Source: Verrucomicrobiales bacterium
Lineage (GTDB): Bacteria > Verrucomicrobiota > Verrucomicrobiae > Limisphaerales > UBA1100
Direction of reading: 5' to 3'
Assembly: GCA_002721895.1 (NCBI GenBank)
Contig: PBLV01000053.1
Coordinates: 1-49,848 of the forward strand
DNA length: 49,848 nt
Shown here: positions 1-8,555 of the stretch, piece after piece
Layout of the letters: every line of letters starts with the position of its first letter
Numbering within the stretch: position 1 is the first letter of the stretch
The notes under the pieces: generated by a model
Seen by the model: the letters and a program-made list of their open reading frames with translations, nothing else
Told to the model about the DNA's origin: nothing
The model's database searches: none
Made by a program: the position numbers and the translations under genes

Positions 1-935
1 GCGAGCTTGGGATCGGTGGTGTGGTAGTGAAACAAAAACATCGGCGAGGAAAGCGCGGCGGAGGCGACCTTTTTCATCACGGCCGGGTAGGGCATCTCCT
101 GCTTCAGCTTGGCCAGCGCGTAGGCGGTGTAACGGTCGATGGTCGCCTTCTCCACTGGCCCGCGGAAGGCGCGTTGCAAAAAGTCGGCAATGCGTTGGTG
201 CGTCTCAGCCGGCACATCAGCATCAGCGGCCGGTGCCTTGAAAAAGGTGTTCCAAATGCCGACGGTGTTTTCGTTGAAGTCCGGGCTTTCCACCACGGAC
301 ACGCTCAGGCGCAGGAAGGCATCGAAGAGCAGCGGCGAAAGCGTCAGTTGATTGGCCTGATTATCAAACCCGTGCGAGGCGCGGAGGTCCTGCGGGAACG
401 GTCGCACTTCGCGTAGCCCGGCGGCGGGATTGAGCGCGCGCGAGCGGACGTTCACGCGATCGGGCACTTTGGGTGCGTTGAGGTAAATTGTCTCGCGCGT
501 CATCAGCTTTTCCGACAACGCAAACACATCGCGGTTCAGCTGGAACAAATCGCGCACGGTGTAGTTGTATTGGAACCGGTTCAGGCGCCGCGGCGGGTTG
601 GGCTTCGCCATCTGGTCGGTGGCCGCCATGCGCAGCAGCGCCTTGAGCATAACGAGCATTTCCGCGCGGGTGGCGGGTGGCAGCGGTGGTTCGTCCTCGG
701 GCGGCATGTCGCCGGCATCGAGCACATCGATGAGTTCTTTAATCAGCGCCGGTTTAGCGAGGAATTGGCCGGCGTTGGCAATCTCCTTGAGGTTGACCTT
801 GCCCTTCACCTTGTCGCCGCCGTGGCATTTGACGCAATGCTTGGCAAACACCGGCTGCAGCTTTTGCCGGAAATCATCGGCACCCTGAGCGGGCAGCCAA
901 AGCAGTGCGAAAAGCAGAATGCTCAGCTTACGCAT
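1..935 (-). CDS. DUF1592/DUF1587 planctomycete-type cytochrome c protein (3' end off window)
   Basis: Secreted protein of the planctomycete/verrucomicrobial PSCyt1-DUF1587-DUF1592 family; its biochemical role is unknown, but a covalent haem suggests periplasmic redox work. The first 311 residues are present. They show a signal peptide (MRKLSILLFALLWLPAQGAD), one haem motif CVKCH at about residues 34-38, and a DUF1587-like NRFQYNYTVRDLF stretch near residue 119. The start of DUF1592 is cut off by the window edge. An ATG lies two codons upstream at 941, but AGAAGG directly abuts it and sits 6 nt before the ATG at 935, so 935 is preferred. The gene begins 17 nt after the DUF1552 stop, so the two probably form one operon. 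Confidence 0.88.
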   Translation of the reverse strand, partial: MRKLSILLFALLWLPAQGADDFRQKLQPVFAKHCVKCHGGDKVKGKVNLKEIANAGQFLAKPALIKELIDVLDAGDMPPEDEPPLPPATRAEMLVMLKALLRMAATDQMAKPNPPRRLNRFQYNYTVRDLFQLNRDVFALSEKLMTRETIYLNAPKVPDRVNVRSRALNPAAGLREVRPFPQDLRASHGFDNQANQLTLSPLLFDAFLRLSVSVVESPDFNENTVGIWNTFFKAPAADADVPAETHQRIADFLQRAFRGPVEKATIDRYTAYALAKLKQEMPYPAVMKKVASAALSSPMFLFHYHTTDPKL

Positions 936-952
936 CGTCATCCTTCTGGCGG

Positions 953-2320
953 TCACGCCCACAGTTCGGAGATCACCCCGTGGCTGTCGGCGTAGGATTC
1001 CAGCTCCACGCCCATGAGGTTGGCCATGGTGAGCCAGAGGTTGGAGTTGAGCGTGCCGCTCTTCATCCGGATGAACCGGCCTTGCTTGATTTGGCCCTGT
1101 GCACCACCGGCCACGACCATCGGCAGATCGTAGAACTGGTGCGTGGCACCGTCGCCCAACGCCGCGCCGTAGCTGATCAGTGAGTTGTCCAGCATGGAGC
1201 TGCCGTCGGATTCCTTGATCTCCTTCATGCGCTGGATCATGTAGGCGTATTGCTGCATGTGGAAGGTATCGATCTTCGCCAGCTCAAGGTAGCCGTTGCC
1301 CTTTTGGTTGTGCGTCATGTTGTGATGTTGCACGGGCTTGTCGAACACGCCCTCGTACATCAGCGTCGCATCCCAGCGCTCCGGCCCGATCATGAAGGTG
1401 CAAATGTTCGTGATGCCCATCTGGAAGGCGAGCAACATGAGGTCGGCCTGCAGGCGAATGTATTCGCCACGCGGCAGGATTTCCTCCTTGGGCACCTTGA
1501 TGTCCGCATCGGCCAACAGCTTCTCGAGCTTGGCCATGCGCACCTCGACGTTGCGCACGAGCGTCATGAATTCATCCATGATCGCGCGGTCTTCAGAAGA
1601 AAGTTTGCGCGAGAGCGATTTCGCATCGGCCAGCACAAGGTCCGACACATCCGCCACGTGCGCGCGGAAGCTGTCCTTGGAGAACAACCGATCGTAAAGC
1701 TTGCGCGGATCGCGGATTGACGGCGCAATTTTGCCGGGGCCGTACCACGAGATGTTGTCGAACTCAATCGGCTCCTTCGGCGCGCGGAATCCGTTGCAGC
1801 CAATTTCCAGCGTGTTCAGCACTGTCTTGTGCCCGACCTTGTCGCCGATCACCTGATCGAGCGTGCGGCCGTTCGGATGCCGAATGCCCGCCTCCTGCGC
1901 CTGCACCGGCGAGAGGCTGGTGAGATAACACGAGGCGCCCTGCGCGTGCACGTCCTGCCCATTCTTGAACGTCCGGTCCAAGCCGGTGATCATCGTGATA
2001 TCCTTGGCGTGCGGCTTTAGCGGCTGCATCGTCGGCGTCCATTCCAGATCGTAAATACCCGGCTTGTTGACGAACCGTCGCTGGTTCTTGGTCTTGTCGG
2101 CATTAAATCCGCCGATGAAGCCCGGCAATTCCGCCTTGCCTTCCCCCGGGAAAAACTGCCGGCGCACAATCCCGTTCGGGATGTACATGATCACCATTTT
2201 CTTGTCCGGCTTCTCGCCCTTCTTGGGTGCGGCCGCGCGGGCCTCGGGCACGGAATGCAGAAACGGCAGAACCATCGTGGCGCTGCCCGCCTTGAGAAAT
2301 TTGCGTCGAGAAACACTCAT
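953..2320 (-). CDS. DUF1552 family secreted protein
   Basis: DUF1552 proteins usually sit beside DUF1592 cytochromes in planctomycetes and verrucomicrobia; the function is not established. The 455-residue product starts with a Tat-like signal (SVSRRKFLKAGSATMVLPFL) followed by MVIMYIPNGIVRRQFFPG, typical of the family, and is full length. A GGCGG ribosome-binding site lies about 6 nt before the ATG at 2320 but abuts the in-frame ATG at 2326, so 2320 is preferred. It is the upstream gene of an operon with the cytochrome at 1-935 and is divergent from the sulfatase at 2457, leaving about 136 bp for two promoters. Confidence 0.88.
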   Translation of the reverse strand: MSVSRRKFLKAGSATMVLPFLHSVPEARAAAPKKGEKPDKKMVIMYIPNGIVRRQFFPGEGKAELPGFIGGFNADKTKNQRRFVNKPGIYDLEWTPTMQPLKPHAKDITMITGLDRTFKNGQDVHAQGASCYLTSLSPVQAQEAGIRHPNGRTLDQVIGDKVGHKTVLNTLEIGCNGFRAPKEPIEFDNISWYGPGKIAPSIRDPRKLYDRLFSKDSFRAHVADVSDLVLADAKSLSRKLSSEDRAIMDEFMTLVRNVEVRMAKLEKLLADADIKVPKEEILPRGEYIRLQADLMLLAFQMGITNICTFMIGPERWDATLMYEGVFDKPVQHHNMTHNQKGNGYLELAKIDTFHMQQYAYMIQRMKEIKESDGSSMLDNSLISYGAALGDGATHQFYDLPMVVAGGAQGQIKQGRFIRMKSGTLNSNLWLTMANLMGVELESYADSHGVISELWA

Positions 2321-2456
2321 AATCATCCGCCTTTCAGCGATGCAAAACTATACATTGCCGGGCGCATTTATGACAGAAGAAAGATGCCAGTTATTCACGG
2401 CGAAGGAGAAGCGGTTCGTCCTTCCTCCTTTTGCCTTCTCCCATTACGCTCCCGCC

Positions 2457-3863
2457 ATGCGTTTTTTGATGTTTTGTCTGCTGAGCTGTGCCGCACTGGC
2501 CGCTGAACGCCCCAATGTGGTGTTGGTCATGGCCGATGACCAGGGCTGGGGCCAAACCGGTTACTACAATCATCCCGTGCTCAAGACGCCGCATCTGGAT
2601 GCGATGGCCAAGGCGGGGCTGCGGTTCGATCGCTTTTATGCCGGCGGCCCGGTCTGCTCGCCCACGCGCGCCACAGTGCTGACCGGCCGCACGCATGATC
2701 GTACCGGCGTGTTCGATCACGGCTACGCGTTGCGCAGTCAGGAAAAGACGTTGGCCACCGCGATGCAAAAGGCCGGCTACGCCACGGGTCATTTCGGCAA
2801 GTGGCACCTCAACGGCCTGCGCGGGCCGGGTGTGCCGATTCTCAAAAACGATTCGCACAGCCCCGGCAAGGTCGGCTTCGACGAATGGCTGTCGGTCACG
2901 AACTTTTTTGAACGCGACCCACTGCTTAGCCGCAAAGGTACGTTTGAGGATCACAAGGGGGATTCCTCGGAGGTGGTGGTCGATGAGGCGTTGAAATTCA
3001 TCGGCAGCAAGGTGAAGGCCAAGCAGCCGTTCTTCACCGTCATTTGGTACGGCACACCGCACAGCCCGTGGATCGCCGCGCCGGAGGATAAGGGGCCATT
3101 TGCCAAGCTCACGCCCAAGGCACAGGATCACTACGGCGAACTCGTCGCCATGGATCGTAGCATCGGCACGCTGCGAAAAGGGCTGCGCGAACTCGGCGCG
3201 GCCGATAACACGCTCGTGTGGTTCACCAGTGACAACGGCGGCCTGCCGGGTTTCGTGCCGGACACCACCGGCGGTCTGCGCGGTTATAAGGGCAGCATGT
3301 ACGAGGGTGGACTGCGCGTGCCGTGCGTCATCGAGTGGCCCGCCGGTATCCGCAAGGCGCGCATTACCAAATACCCCGCCGGGGCGGTGGACATTTTCCC
3401 AACCCTTGCCGAGGTGTGCGGTCTGCCGAAATCCTCGATGCTCCAACCGCAGGACGGCTTGAGCTTGAAGCCGTTGTTCGCGCGCAACCTTGATCGGCGC
3501 AGCAAACCGTTGCCTTTCCAAAGCCGCGGTCGGCTGGCAGTGATTGCCAATGAATATAAGCTCTTGTCGTCACCGGGGAAAAAGGGCGAGCGCTTCGAGC
3601 TGTATAACCTGGAAAAAGACGCCGCGGAAACCACCAATCTGTATGACAAGGATCCCGCAACGGCGGCGCGGTTGGCCCGGGATCTGGAAAACACCCGCCG
3701 CTCCGTCGCCGCCAGTGTGGCCGGCAAGGACTATCCTGAAGGCAAGGTCGGTCCGCAGCCTCCACGCATTTTCTGGAACACGGTGGATGGTTATAAACCC
3801 TACTTCCCCGAATGGAGCAAACGGCCGGAGTACTCCAACTGGCTCAAAAGACGATTGAAATGA
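2457..3863 (+). CDS. Secreted sulfatase (arylsulfatase family S1)
   Basis: Hydrolyses a sulfate ester, probably on a sulfated polysaccharide; the substrate cannot be read from the sequence. The signal peptide MRFLMFCLLSCAALA is followed by the metal-binding start ERPNVVLVMADDQGWG. The formylglycine motif C-x-P-x-R appears as CSPTRA at Cys67, followed by TGR. Further family marks are FGKWHL and TSDNGG. Length is 468 residues, normal for the family. The open frame extends about 390 nt upstream, but only the ATG at 2457 gives a signal peptide. The stop overlaps the sialidase start as ATGA, so the two are translationally coupled and likely act on the same glycan. A sulfatase-maturing enzyme is not in this window. 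Confidence 0.93.
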   Translation: MRFLMFCLLSCAALAAERPNVVLVMADDQGWGQTGYYNHPVLKTPHLDAMAKAGLRFDRFYAGGPVCSPTRATVLTGRTHDRTGVFDHGYALRSQEKTLATAMQKAGYATGHFGKWHLNGLRGPGVPILKNDSHSPGKVGFDEWLSVTNFFERDPLLSRKGTFEDHKGDSSEVVVDEALKFIGSKVKAKQPFFTVIWYGTPHSPWIAAPEDKGPFAKLTPKAQDHYGELVAMDRSIGTLRKGLRELGAADNTLVWFTSDNGGLPGFVPDTTGGLRGYKGSMYEGGLRVPCVIEWPAGIRKARITKYPAGAVDIFPTLAEVCGLPKSSMLQPQDGLSLKPLFARNLDRRSKPLPFQSRGRLAVIANEYKLLSSPGKKGERFELYNLEKDAAETTNLYDKDPATAARLARDLENTRRSVAASVAGKDYPEGKVGPQPPRIFWNTVDGYKPYFPEWSKRPEYSNWLKRRLK

Positions 3864-4924
3864 AAATTATCTGGATCTTCCTTAGTGCCGCCGCCCTGAT
3901 TCACGCGGCCAAACTTCCACCGAAGGCTCAGCCGGGGCAGGGCGCCTTATTGTCGGCCGGCTTCATCTATCCGCTGGAGAATCGTCCCACACCGCAGTGT
4001 CATGCCTCGACCATCGTCGAAACGAAAACTGGCTTGGTCGCCGCTTGGTTTGCCGGTACGCGCGAAAAGCACAATGACGTCGGCATCCGCGTGTCGCGTT
4101 TGGTCCAAGGCCGCTGGACCGCCCCGGTGGAGGTGGCCACCGGTGCCGAGGGTGAGGACAAGGATTATCCCTGCTGGAACCCCGTGCTCTTCCAGCCGAA
4201 GACCGGGCCGCTAATGCTCTTTTATAAAGTCGGCCCCACACCCAGCACGTGGTGGGGCGTGCTGCTGACCTCCAAGGACGGCGGCAAAACCTGGGGTAAC
4301 CGCCGCAAGCTCGGCCAAGGGCCGCTGGGACATTTGCTCGGCCCCGTGAAAAACAAACCCGTGCAGTTGGCCGACGGCACGATCCTTTGCCCCAGCAGCA
4401 CAGAGCACGACGGCTGGCGCGTGCATTTCGAAATCACGCGCGACCTCGGCAAAACGTGGCAGGTCATCGGCCCCATCAATGATGGCAAAGAATTCGGCGC
4501 CATCCAGCCGAGCGTGTTGTTTCACAAGAACGGTGATCTGCAGGTGATGTGCCGCAGCCGCCAACGCGTTGTGACCACCAGCCGCTCCAGGGATGGCGGC
4601 AAAACCTGGAGCCCCATGGCCGCCAGTCCGTTGCCCAACCCCAATGCCGGCACCGACGCCGTCACCCTCGCCGACGGCCGACAGCTGATCGTCTACAACC
4701 ACACCGTGCGCGGCATCATTTTCCCCGCCAACCGCACCATGCTTAATGTTGCCATTTCCAACGACGGCAACATTTGGAAGCCGGTCCTCACCCTCGAGCG
4801 TGCGCCCGGCGAGTATTCGTACCCCGCCGTCATCCAAACCGCCGATGGCAAGGTTCACATCACTTATACCTGGCAACGCAAGACTGTGAAACATGCCGTG
4901 CTCGATCCGGCGAAGTTGAAATGA
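3860..4924 (+). CDS. Secreted sialidase-fold (BNR repeat) protein
   Basis: Predicted six-bladed propeller of the sialidase superfamily, 354 residues. The signal peptide is MKIIWIFLSAAALIHAA. Three Asp-box motifs are visible, SKDGGKTW, TRDLGKTW and SRDGGKTW, about 80 residues apart. The propeller begins with FIYPLENRPTPQCHASTIVE, close to bacterial exo-sialidase-like proteins of the BNR_2 type. True sialidase activity is not proven, because many such proteins cleave other sugars. The ATG at 3860 overlaps the sulfatase TGA (ATGA), and its own stop overlaps the PIN-gene ATG at 4921. Co-translation with a sulfatase suggests stepwise desulfation and cleavage of a host or algal glycan (inference). 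Confidence 0.85.
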   Translation: MKIIWIFLSAAALIHAAKLPPKAQPGQGALLSAGFIYPLENRPTPQCHASTIVETKTGLVAAWFAGTREKHNDVGIRVSRLVQGRWTAPVEVATGAEGEDKDYPCWNPVLFQPKTGPLMLFYKVGPTPSTWWGVLLTSKDGGKTWGNRRKLGQGPLGHLLGPVKNKPVQLADGTILCPSSTEHDGWRVHFEITRDLGKTWQVIGPINDGKEFGAIQPSVLFHKNGDLQVMCRSRQRVVTTSRSRDGGKTWSPMAASPLPNPNAGTDAVTLADGRQLIVYNHTVRGIIFPANRTMLNVAISNDGNIWKPVLTLERAPGEYSYPAVIQTADGKVHITYTWQRKTVKHAVLDPAKLK

Positions 4925-5412
4925 GCAAACGCGCGACAGTTTATCTGGAAACCACCATTCCAAGTTATCTGGCGGCGCGCCCTTCTTCGAATTCGATCAT
5001 CGCCGGTCGGCAGGAACTCACTCGCCAATGGTGGCAGCACCGACGAGGCGATTTCAATTTTTGCATTTCAGAATTTGTCCTTACCGAAGTGGCCATGGGT
5101 GATCCCGAGGCAGCTGCGCGTCGATCAAAAATCCTTGAGGGCATTGACTTGCTGGAAATCGATGAGGAAGTGCTGCGTCTGGCACAGACGCTGCTCAGTG
5201 CAGGGATTGTGCCAACCAGCGCCGCTGCGGATGCAGCACACATTGCCGTGGCCGCCCGTCATGGCATGGATTTTCTGGTCACATGGAATTGCGCGCATAT
5301 TGCAAATGCTGAAATCCTCGGTAGAATGAATTTTGCCGTCAGCAAGGCTGGACATTGTTTGCCCATCATTTGCACGCCGGACGAATTGTTTGGAGAACCG
5401 ACCAATGAATGA
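4921..5412 (+). CDS. PIN-domain protein, VapC-like toxin
   Basis: Probable RNA-cleaving toxin, 163 residues. It starts VYLETTIPSYLAARPS, the opening of a PIN subfamily whose first acidic residue is Glu rather than Asp. Later acidic positions are in SEFVLTEVAMGD and in SAAADAAHIAVAARHGMDFL, followed by TWNCAHI. It is coupled to the sialidase by an ATGA overlap and overlaps the next small gene by 8 nt. The order toxin first, antitoxin second, is the reverse of classical vapBC but is common for this subfamily. Family assignment is firm; toxicity is an inference. Confidence 0.85.
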   Translation: MSKRATVYLETTIPSYLAARPSSNSIIAGRQELTRQWWQHRRGDFNFCISEFVLTEVAMGDPEAAARRSKILEGIDLLEIDEEVLRLAQTLLSAGIVPTSAAADAAHIAVAARHGMDFLVTWNCAHIANAEILGRMNFAVSKAGHCLPIICTPDELFGEPTNE

Positions 5413-5605
5413 TGAAATTGTCAACGAGGTGCGAGCCAACCGTGAGGCGCTCCTGCAAGAACACGGCGGCCGGCTGGATGCTCTTACGCAGGCTGCTATG
5501 AAGCGACAATGGGAGCACGATCGCAAAGTGCTGACACCGGAGCCCAAGCCAATACAGCCCGACTCGGCTCCGAACGCTTATGTGCTGCGTGAACAGACCG
5601 AGTGA
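5405..5605 (+). CDS. Small putative antitoxin partner of the PIN protein
   Basis: A 66-residue acidic protein starting MNDEIVNEVRANREALLQEH. Short proteins opening with a D-x-I-V-x-E-V-R-x-x-R-E pattern are recurrent neighbours of this PIN subfamily and are generally labelled hypothetical; I recall this pattern but have not searched it. No ribbon-helix-helix or AbrB fold is evident. Its start overlaps the PIN stop by 8 nt, as expected for tightly balanced toxin and antitoxin synthesis. The C-terminal part (PEPKPIQPDS) is proline-rich and probably disordered. Function as an antitoxin is inferred from position and pairing only. Confidence 0.65.
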   Translation: MNDEIVNEVRANREALLQEHGGRLDALTQAAMKRQWEHDRKVLTPEPKPIQPDSAPNAYVLREQTE

Positions 5606-5617
5606 CGAGCGCATTTC

Positions 5618-6184
5618 ATGAACAAAATTCTCGTCCTCTTCGATTCCGCCACAGGCAATGTGAAACAAATGGCCGATCTCGTTGGCGAAGGGGCTGCGCT
5701 GGTGCCAGAGACTGAGGTGCGCGTGCTCAGTGTGGACGACGCCACCGCCGCAGATGTGCAATGGTGTGATGGCCTCGCCGTGGGCAGTCCCACCAACATG
5801 GGCGTGCTTTCGTGGAAGATGAAACGGTTTTGGGACGAGGAAATGATCAGCTCGTGGATGAAGGTGGACGGTAAAATCGCCTGCGCCTTTTCCAGTGCCG
5901 GCGGGTGGGGCGGCGGTATGGAGCTCGCCTGCCAATCCATCCACACCGTGCTGATGAATTTCGGATTTCTCGTTTTCGGCGTCACCGAGTACGCCGGCAA
6001 AAAGATGACCGGCCATTACGGCGCCGTAGCCTGCAAAGCCCCGCGTGAGCCGGAGGTTCAGGAATCCTGCAAACTCCTCGGCCGCCGCCTCGCCGAATGG
6101 ACCGCTCTCTATGTCCACGGCCGCCAGGATCAGCATCCCGATGCCAAGGACATCCCGCGTCTTACGCCGGCGGATGTGGACTAG
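5618..6184 (+). CDS. Flavodoxin-fold protein
   Basis: FMN-binding flavodoxin/WrbA-like protein, 188 residues, cytoplasmic. The phosphate-binding loop is seen in [16 protein letters not shown], and [19 protein letters not shown] matches the second flavin loop. It probably carries electrons or reduces quinones; the specific partner is unknown. It begins 12 nt after the antitoxin-like gene on the same strand and is followed after 52 nt by a second sulfatase, so it may share the upstream transcript. Confidence 0.85.
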   Translation: MNKILVLFDSATGNVKQMADLVGEGAALVPETEVRVLSVDDATAADVQWCDGLAVGSPTNMGVLSWKMKRFWDEEMISSWMKVDGKIACAFSSAGGWGGGMELACQSIHTVLMNFGFLVFGVTEYAGKKMTGHYGAVACKAPREPEVQESCKLLGRRLAEWTALYVHGRQDQHPDAKDIPRLTPADVD

Positions 6185-6236
6185 GCGCGCTCTGCGTTTG
6201 AACTCAAGGGGCACATCTGCCAACATTGCCCGAACC

Positions 6237-7628
6237 ATGCTTCGCTTTATTTTAATGCTGTCAGCGTTCCTAGCGCTGCCTTCGCTGGCCAAATCCATCG
6301 AAAAACGCCCAAACGTTCTGCTGATCTGCATCGATGATTTGCGCCCGGAGCTGAAAAGTTTTGGCGTCGATTACATTCACTCGCCCAACATTGATGCCTT
6401 GGCGGCGCGCGGGCGGGCGTTTCATCGCCATTACGTGCAGGCGCCGACGTGTGGGGCCTCGCGCTATACACTGCTGACCGGGCGTTACGGGCCGGCACAT
6501 AACGGGGCGCTCTTCCAGAACTTCGCTAAGATCAAGGGCACGAGTTTTCCGGGATGGTTTCGCAAGCATGGCTACACGACCGTGTCGGTCGGCAAAGTCT
6601 CGCATCACCCCGGCGGCCGCGGCGGACGTGATTGGGATGAGGACGCCAAGCCGGAAATGCCCGGTGCCTGGACGCGCCATTTGCTGCCCGCCGGGCCGTG
6701 GCAGCATCCGCGCGGGGCGATGCACGGCTTGGCCAACGGTGAGATCAGGAAAAACGCGAAGGACATGGACGTGTATCAGGTCTTTGACGGGCCGGACTCG
6801 GCGTATCCCGATGGCCTCATTACCGACGAGGCACTGAAGCAAATGGACGCGCTGGCGAAAGCGGACAGACCGTTCCTGTTGGCTGTCGGCATCATCCGGC
6901 CTCATCTACCGTTCGGCACGCCGGCCAAATACATGAAGCATTACAAAAATGCCAAACTGCCCGCCACGCCGCATCCGCAAAAGCCCGCCGGAAAAACCAC
7001 GTGGCACGGCTCCGGTGAGTTCATGAAATACAATCGCTGGAAGCGGAACCCCAACACCGACGCCGAGTTTGCCCTCGAGGTGCGCAAGCACTACGCCGGC
7101 TGCGTCACTTACGCCGACGCACTGGTGGGTCGCTTGCTCGACCGGCTGGATGCGCTTAGGTTGCGCGACAACACGATCATCGTGCTGTGGGGCGATCACG
7201 GCTGGCACCTCGGCGAGCACGCCATCTGGGGCAAGCACGCGCTGTTCGAGGAATCCCTCCACTCACCGCTGATCATCGCCGCCCCCCGCATGGCCGCCGA
7301 GGGCAAACCCACGCAGGCAGTGGTTGAGACGCTCGATATCTTCCCGACGGTTTGCGAACTCACCGGCCTCAAGCCGCCCGCTGGCTTGAACGGCCAATCG
7401 CTCATGCCGATCCTTGCCGATCCCAACGCGAAAGGGCATCCGGCTTTTGCCTATCGTGGGGGGGCGCAGACCATTCGTACGGACACCCATCGCCTGATTG
7501 CCCACCGCGGCGGTGAACTGGAGTTGTACGATCACACCACGCCCGCCGGCGAAACGAAAAACCTCGCCGAGACGCAACCGGAAAAAGCTGCAGATTTACT
7601 CAAACAGCTTCAGGAGAGATTGAAATAG
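6237..7628 (+). CDS. Secreted sulfatase, iduronate-2-sulfatase-like
   Basis: Second sulfatase of the window, 463 residues, with signal peptide [20 protein letters not shown]. Metal-site start is [21 protein letters not shown]. The active-site cysteine is Cys72 in [14 protein letters not shown], a C-x-A-S-R form as in iduronate-2-sulfatase-type enzymes rather than C-x-P-x-[11 protein letters not shown] and [12 protein letters not shown] are further family marks. The substrate is probably a 2-O-sulfated uronic acid or similar (inference from subfamily). The longer open frame upstream overlaps the flavodoxin gene; ATG 6237 is chosen for the signal peptide. The gene ends 26 bp from the convergent argF. 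Confidence 0.93.
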   Translation: MLRFILMLSAFLALPSLAKSIEKRPNVLLICIDDLRPELKSFGVDYIHSPNIDALAARGRAFHRHYVQAPTCGASRYTLLTGRYGPAHNGALFQNFAKIKGTSFPGWFRKHGYTTVSVGKVSHHPGGRGGRDWDEDAKPEMPGAWTRHLLPAGPWQHPRGAMHGLANGEIRKNAKDMDVYQVFDGPDSAYPDGLITDEALKQMDALAKADRPFLLAVGIIRPHLPFGTPAKYMKHYKNAKLPATPHPQKPAGKTTWHGSGEFMKYNRWKRNPNTDAEFALEVRKHYAGCVTYADALVGRLLDRLDALRLRDNTIIVLWGDHGWHLGEHAIWGKHALFEESLHSPLIIAAPRMAAEGKPTQAVVETLDIFPTVCELTGLKPPAGLNGQSLMPILADPNAKGHPAFAYRGGAQTIRTDTHRLIAHRGGELELYDHTTPAGETKNLAETQPEKAADLLKQLQERLK

Positions 7629-7654
7629 CCCACCGGACCGGCCGGCCTCATGCT

Positions 7655-8551
7655 CTATTTCACCAGCCAATTCAAAATGGCCTTCTGCACGTGCAGGCGG
7701 TTTTCGGCTTGGGTGAAGATGGTTTCGGCGTGGGCTTCGAGGGTTGGCTCGTCGATCTCCTTGCCGCGGTAGGCGGGGAGGCAGTGCATGACGAGGGCGC
7801 CTTCGTTGGCGCGGGCAACGAGGGCTTCGTTGATCTGGTAGCCGGCGAAGTCCTGCTCACGTTGGGCGGTTTCGGACTCCATGCCCATGGAGACCCACAC
7901 GTCGGTGTAGAGCAGATCAGCGCCTTCGGCGGCGGTGTTGCAATCCTCGGTGACGGTGATGTTGCCGCCCGCCTTGGCGACGAGGTCGGGGCAGGGTTGG
8001 TGCGCTTTGGGCGCGGCGATGCGCAGCTCGAAGCCGAGTTTGCCGGCGGCCCAGATCCAGCTGATGGGCACGTTGCAGGCGCCGTCGCCGATGAAGGTGA
8101 CGACCTTGCCGGCGATCGGGCCGCGGGCTTCCTGATAGGTGAAAATGTCGGTCAGGATTTGGCAGGGATGCTCGGCGTCGGTCAGGGCGTTGATGGTGGG
8201 GATGCCGGAGTGTTGCGCGAAATCCTCGACGTCGCTTTGCGCGAAGGTGCGGATGACGGCGCCGTGCACCATGCGGCCGAGCACGCGGGCGGTGTCTTGG
8301 ATGGGCTCGCCGCGGCCGAGTTGGAGGTCGTTGGCGTTGAGGAACATCACGCCGCCGCCGAGCTCGCGGATGCCGGTCTCGAAGGACACGCGGGTGCGCG
8401 TGGAGGACTTGGTGAAAATCATCGCCCACGTTTGGCCGGCGAGCGGTTGGTGCTGGCTGTCGCCGCGCTGCGCCTTGATGACGGTGGCGTTTTCCAGAAT
8501 GGTCCCGATGGACGCGGCGTCCATCGCCTCGATGCTTAACAGGTGTTTCAT
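7655..8551 (-). CDS. argF: Ornithine carbamoyltransferase
   Basis: Converts ornithine and carbamoyl phosphate to citrulline in arginine synthesis, cytoplasmic. The carbamoyl-phosphate motif SSTRTRVSFETGIRELGG and the ornithine/catalytic motif HCLPAYRGKE are intact, and the length (298 aa) is normal. The start is 4 nt beyond the argD stop, so the two genes form one transcript in the order argB, argD, argF. Confidence 0.97.
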   Translation of the reverse strand: MKHLLSIEAMDAASIGTILENATVIKAQRGDSQHQPLAGQTWAMIFTKSSTRTRVSFETGIRELGGGVMFLNANDLQLGRGEPIQDTARVLGRMVHGAVIRTFAQSDVEDFAQHSGIPTINALTDAEHPCQILTDIFTYQEARGPIAGKVVTFIGDGACNVPISWIWAAGKLGFELRIAAPKAHQPCPDLVAKAGGNITVTEDCNTAAEGADLLYTDVWVSMGMESETAQREQDFAGYQINEALVARANEGALVMHCLPAYRGKEIDEPTLEAHAETIFTQAENRLHVQKAILNWLVK

Positions 8552-8555
8552 GATG

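Noticed and set aside
2391..3521. Long minus-strand frame antisense to the first sulfatase
   Set aside because: No domain, His/Arg-rich shadow composition; the plus-strand sulfatase has signal peptide and active site.
7691..8539. Long plus-strand frame antisense to argF (282 codons)
   Set aside because: It mirrors the codons of argF, is Gly/Ala/Val/Asp-rich without any domain, and argF itself is certain.
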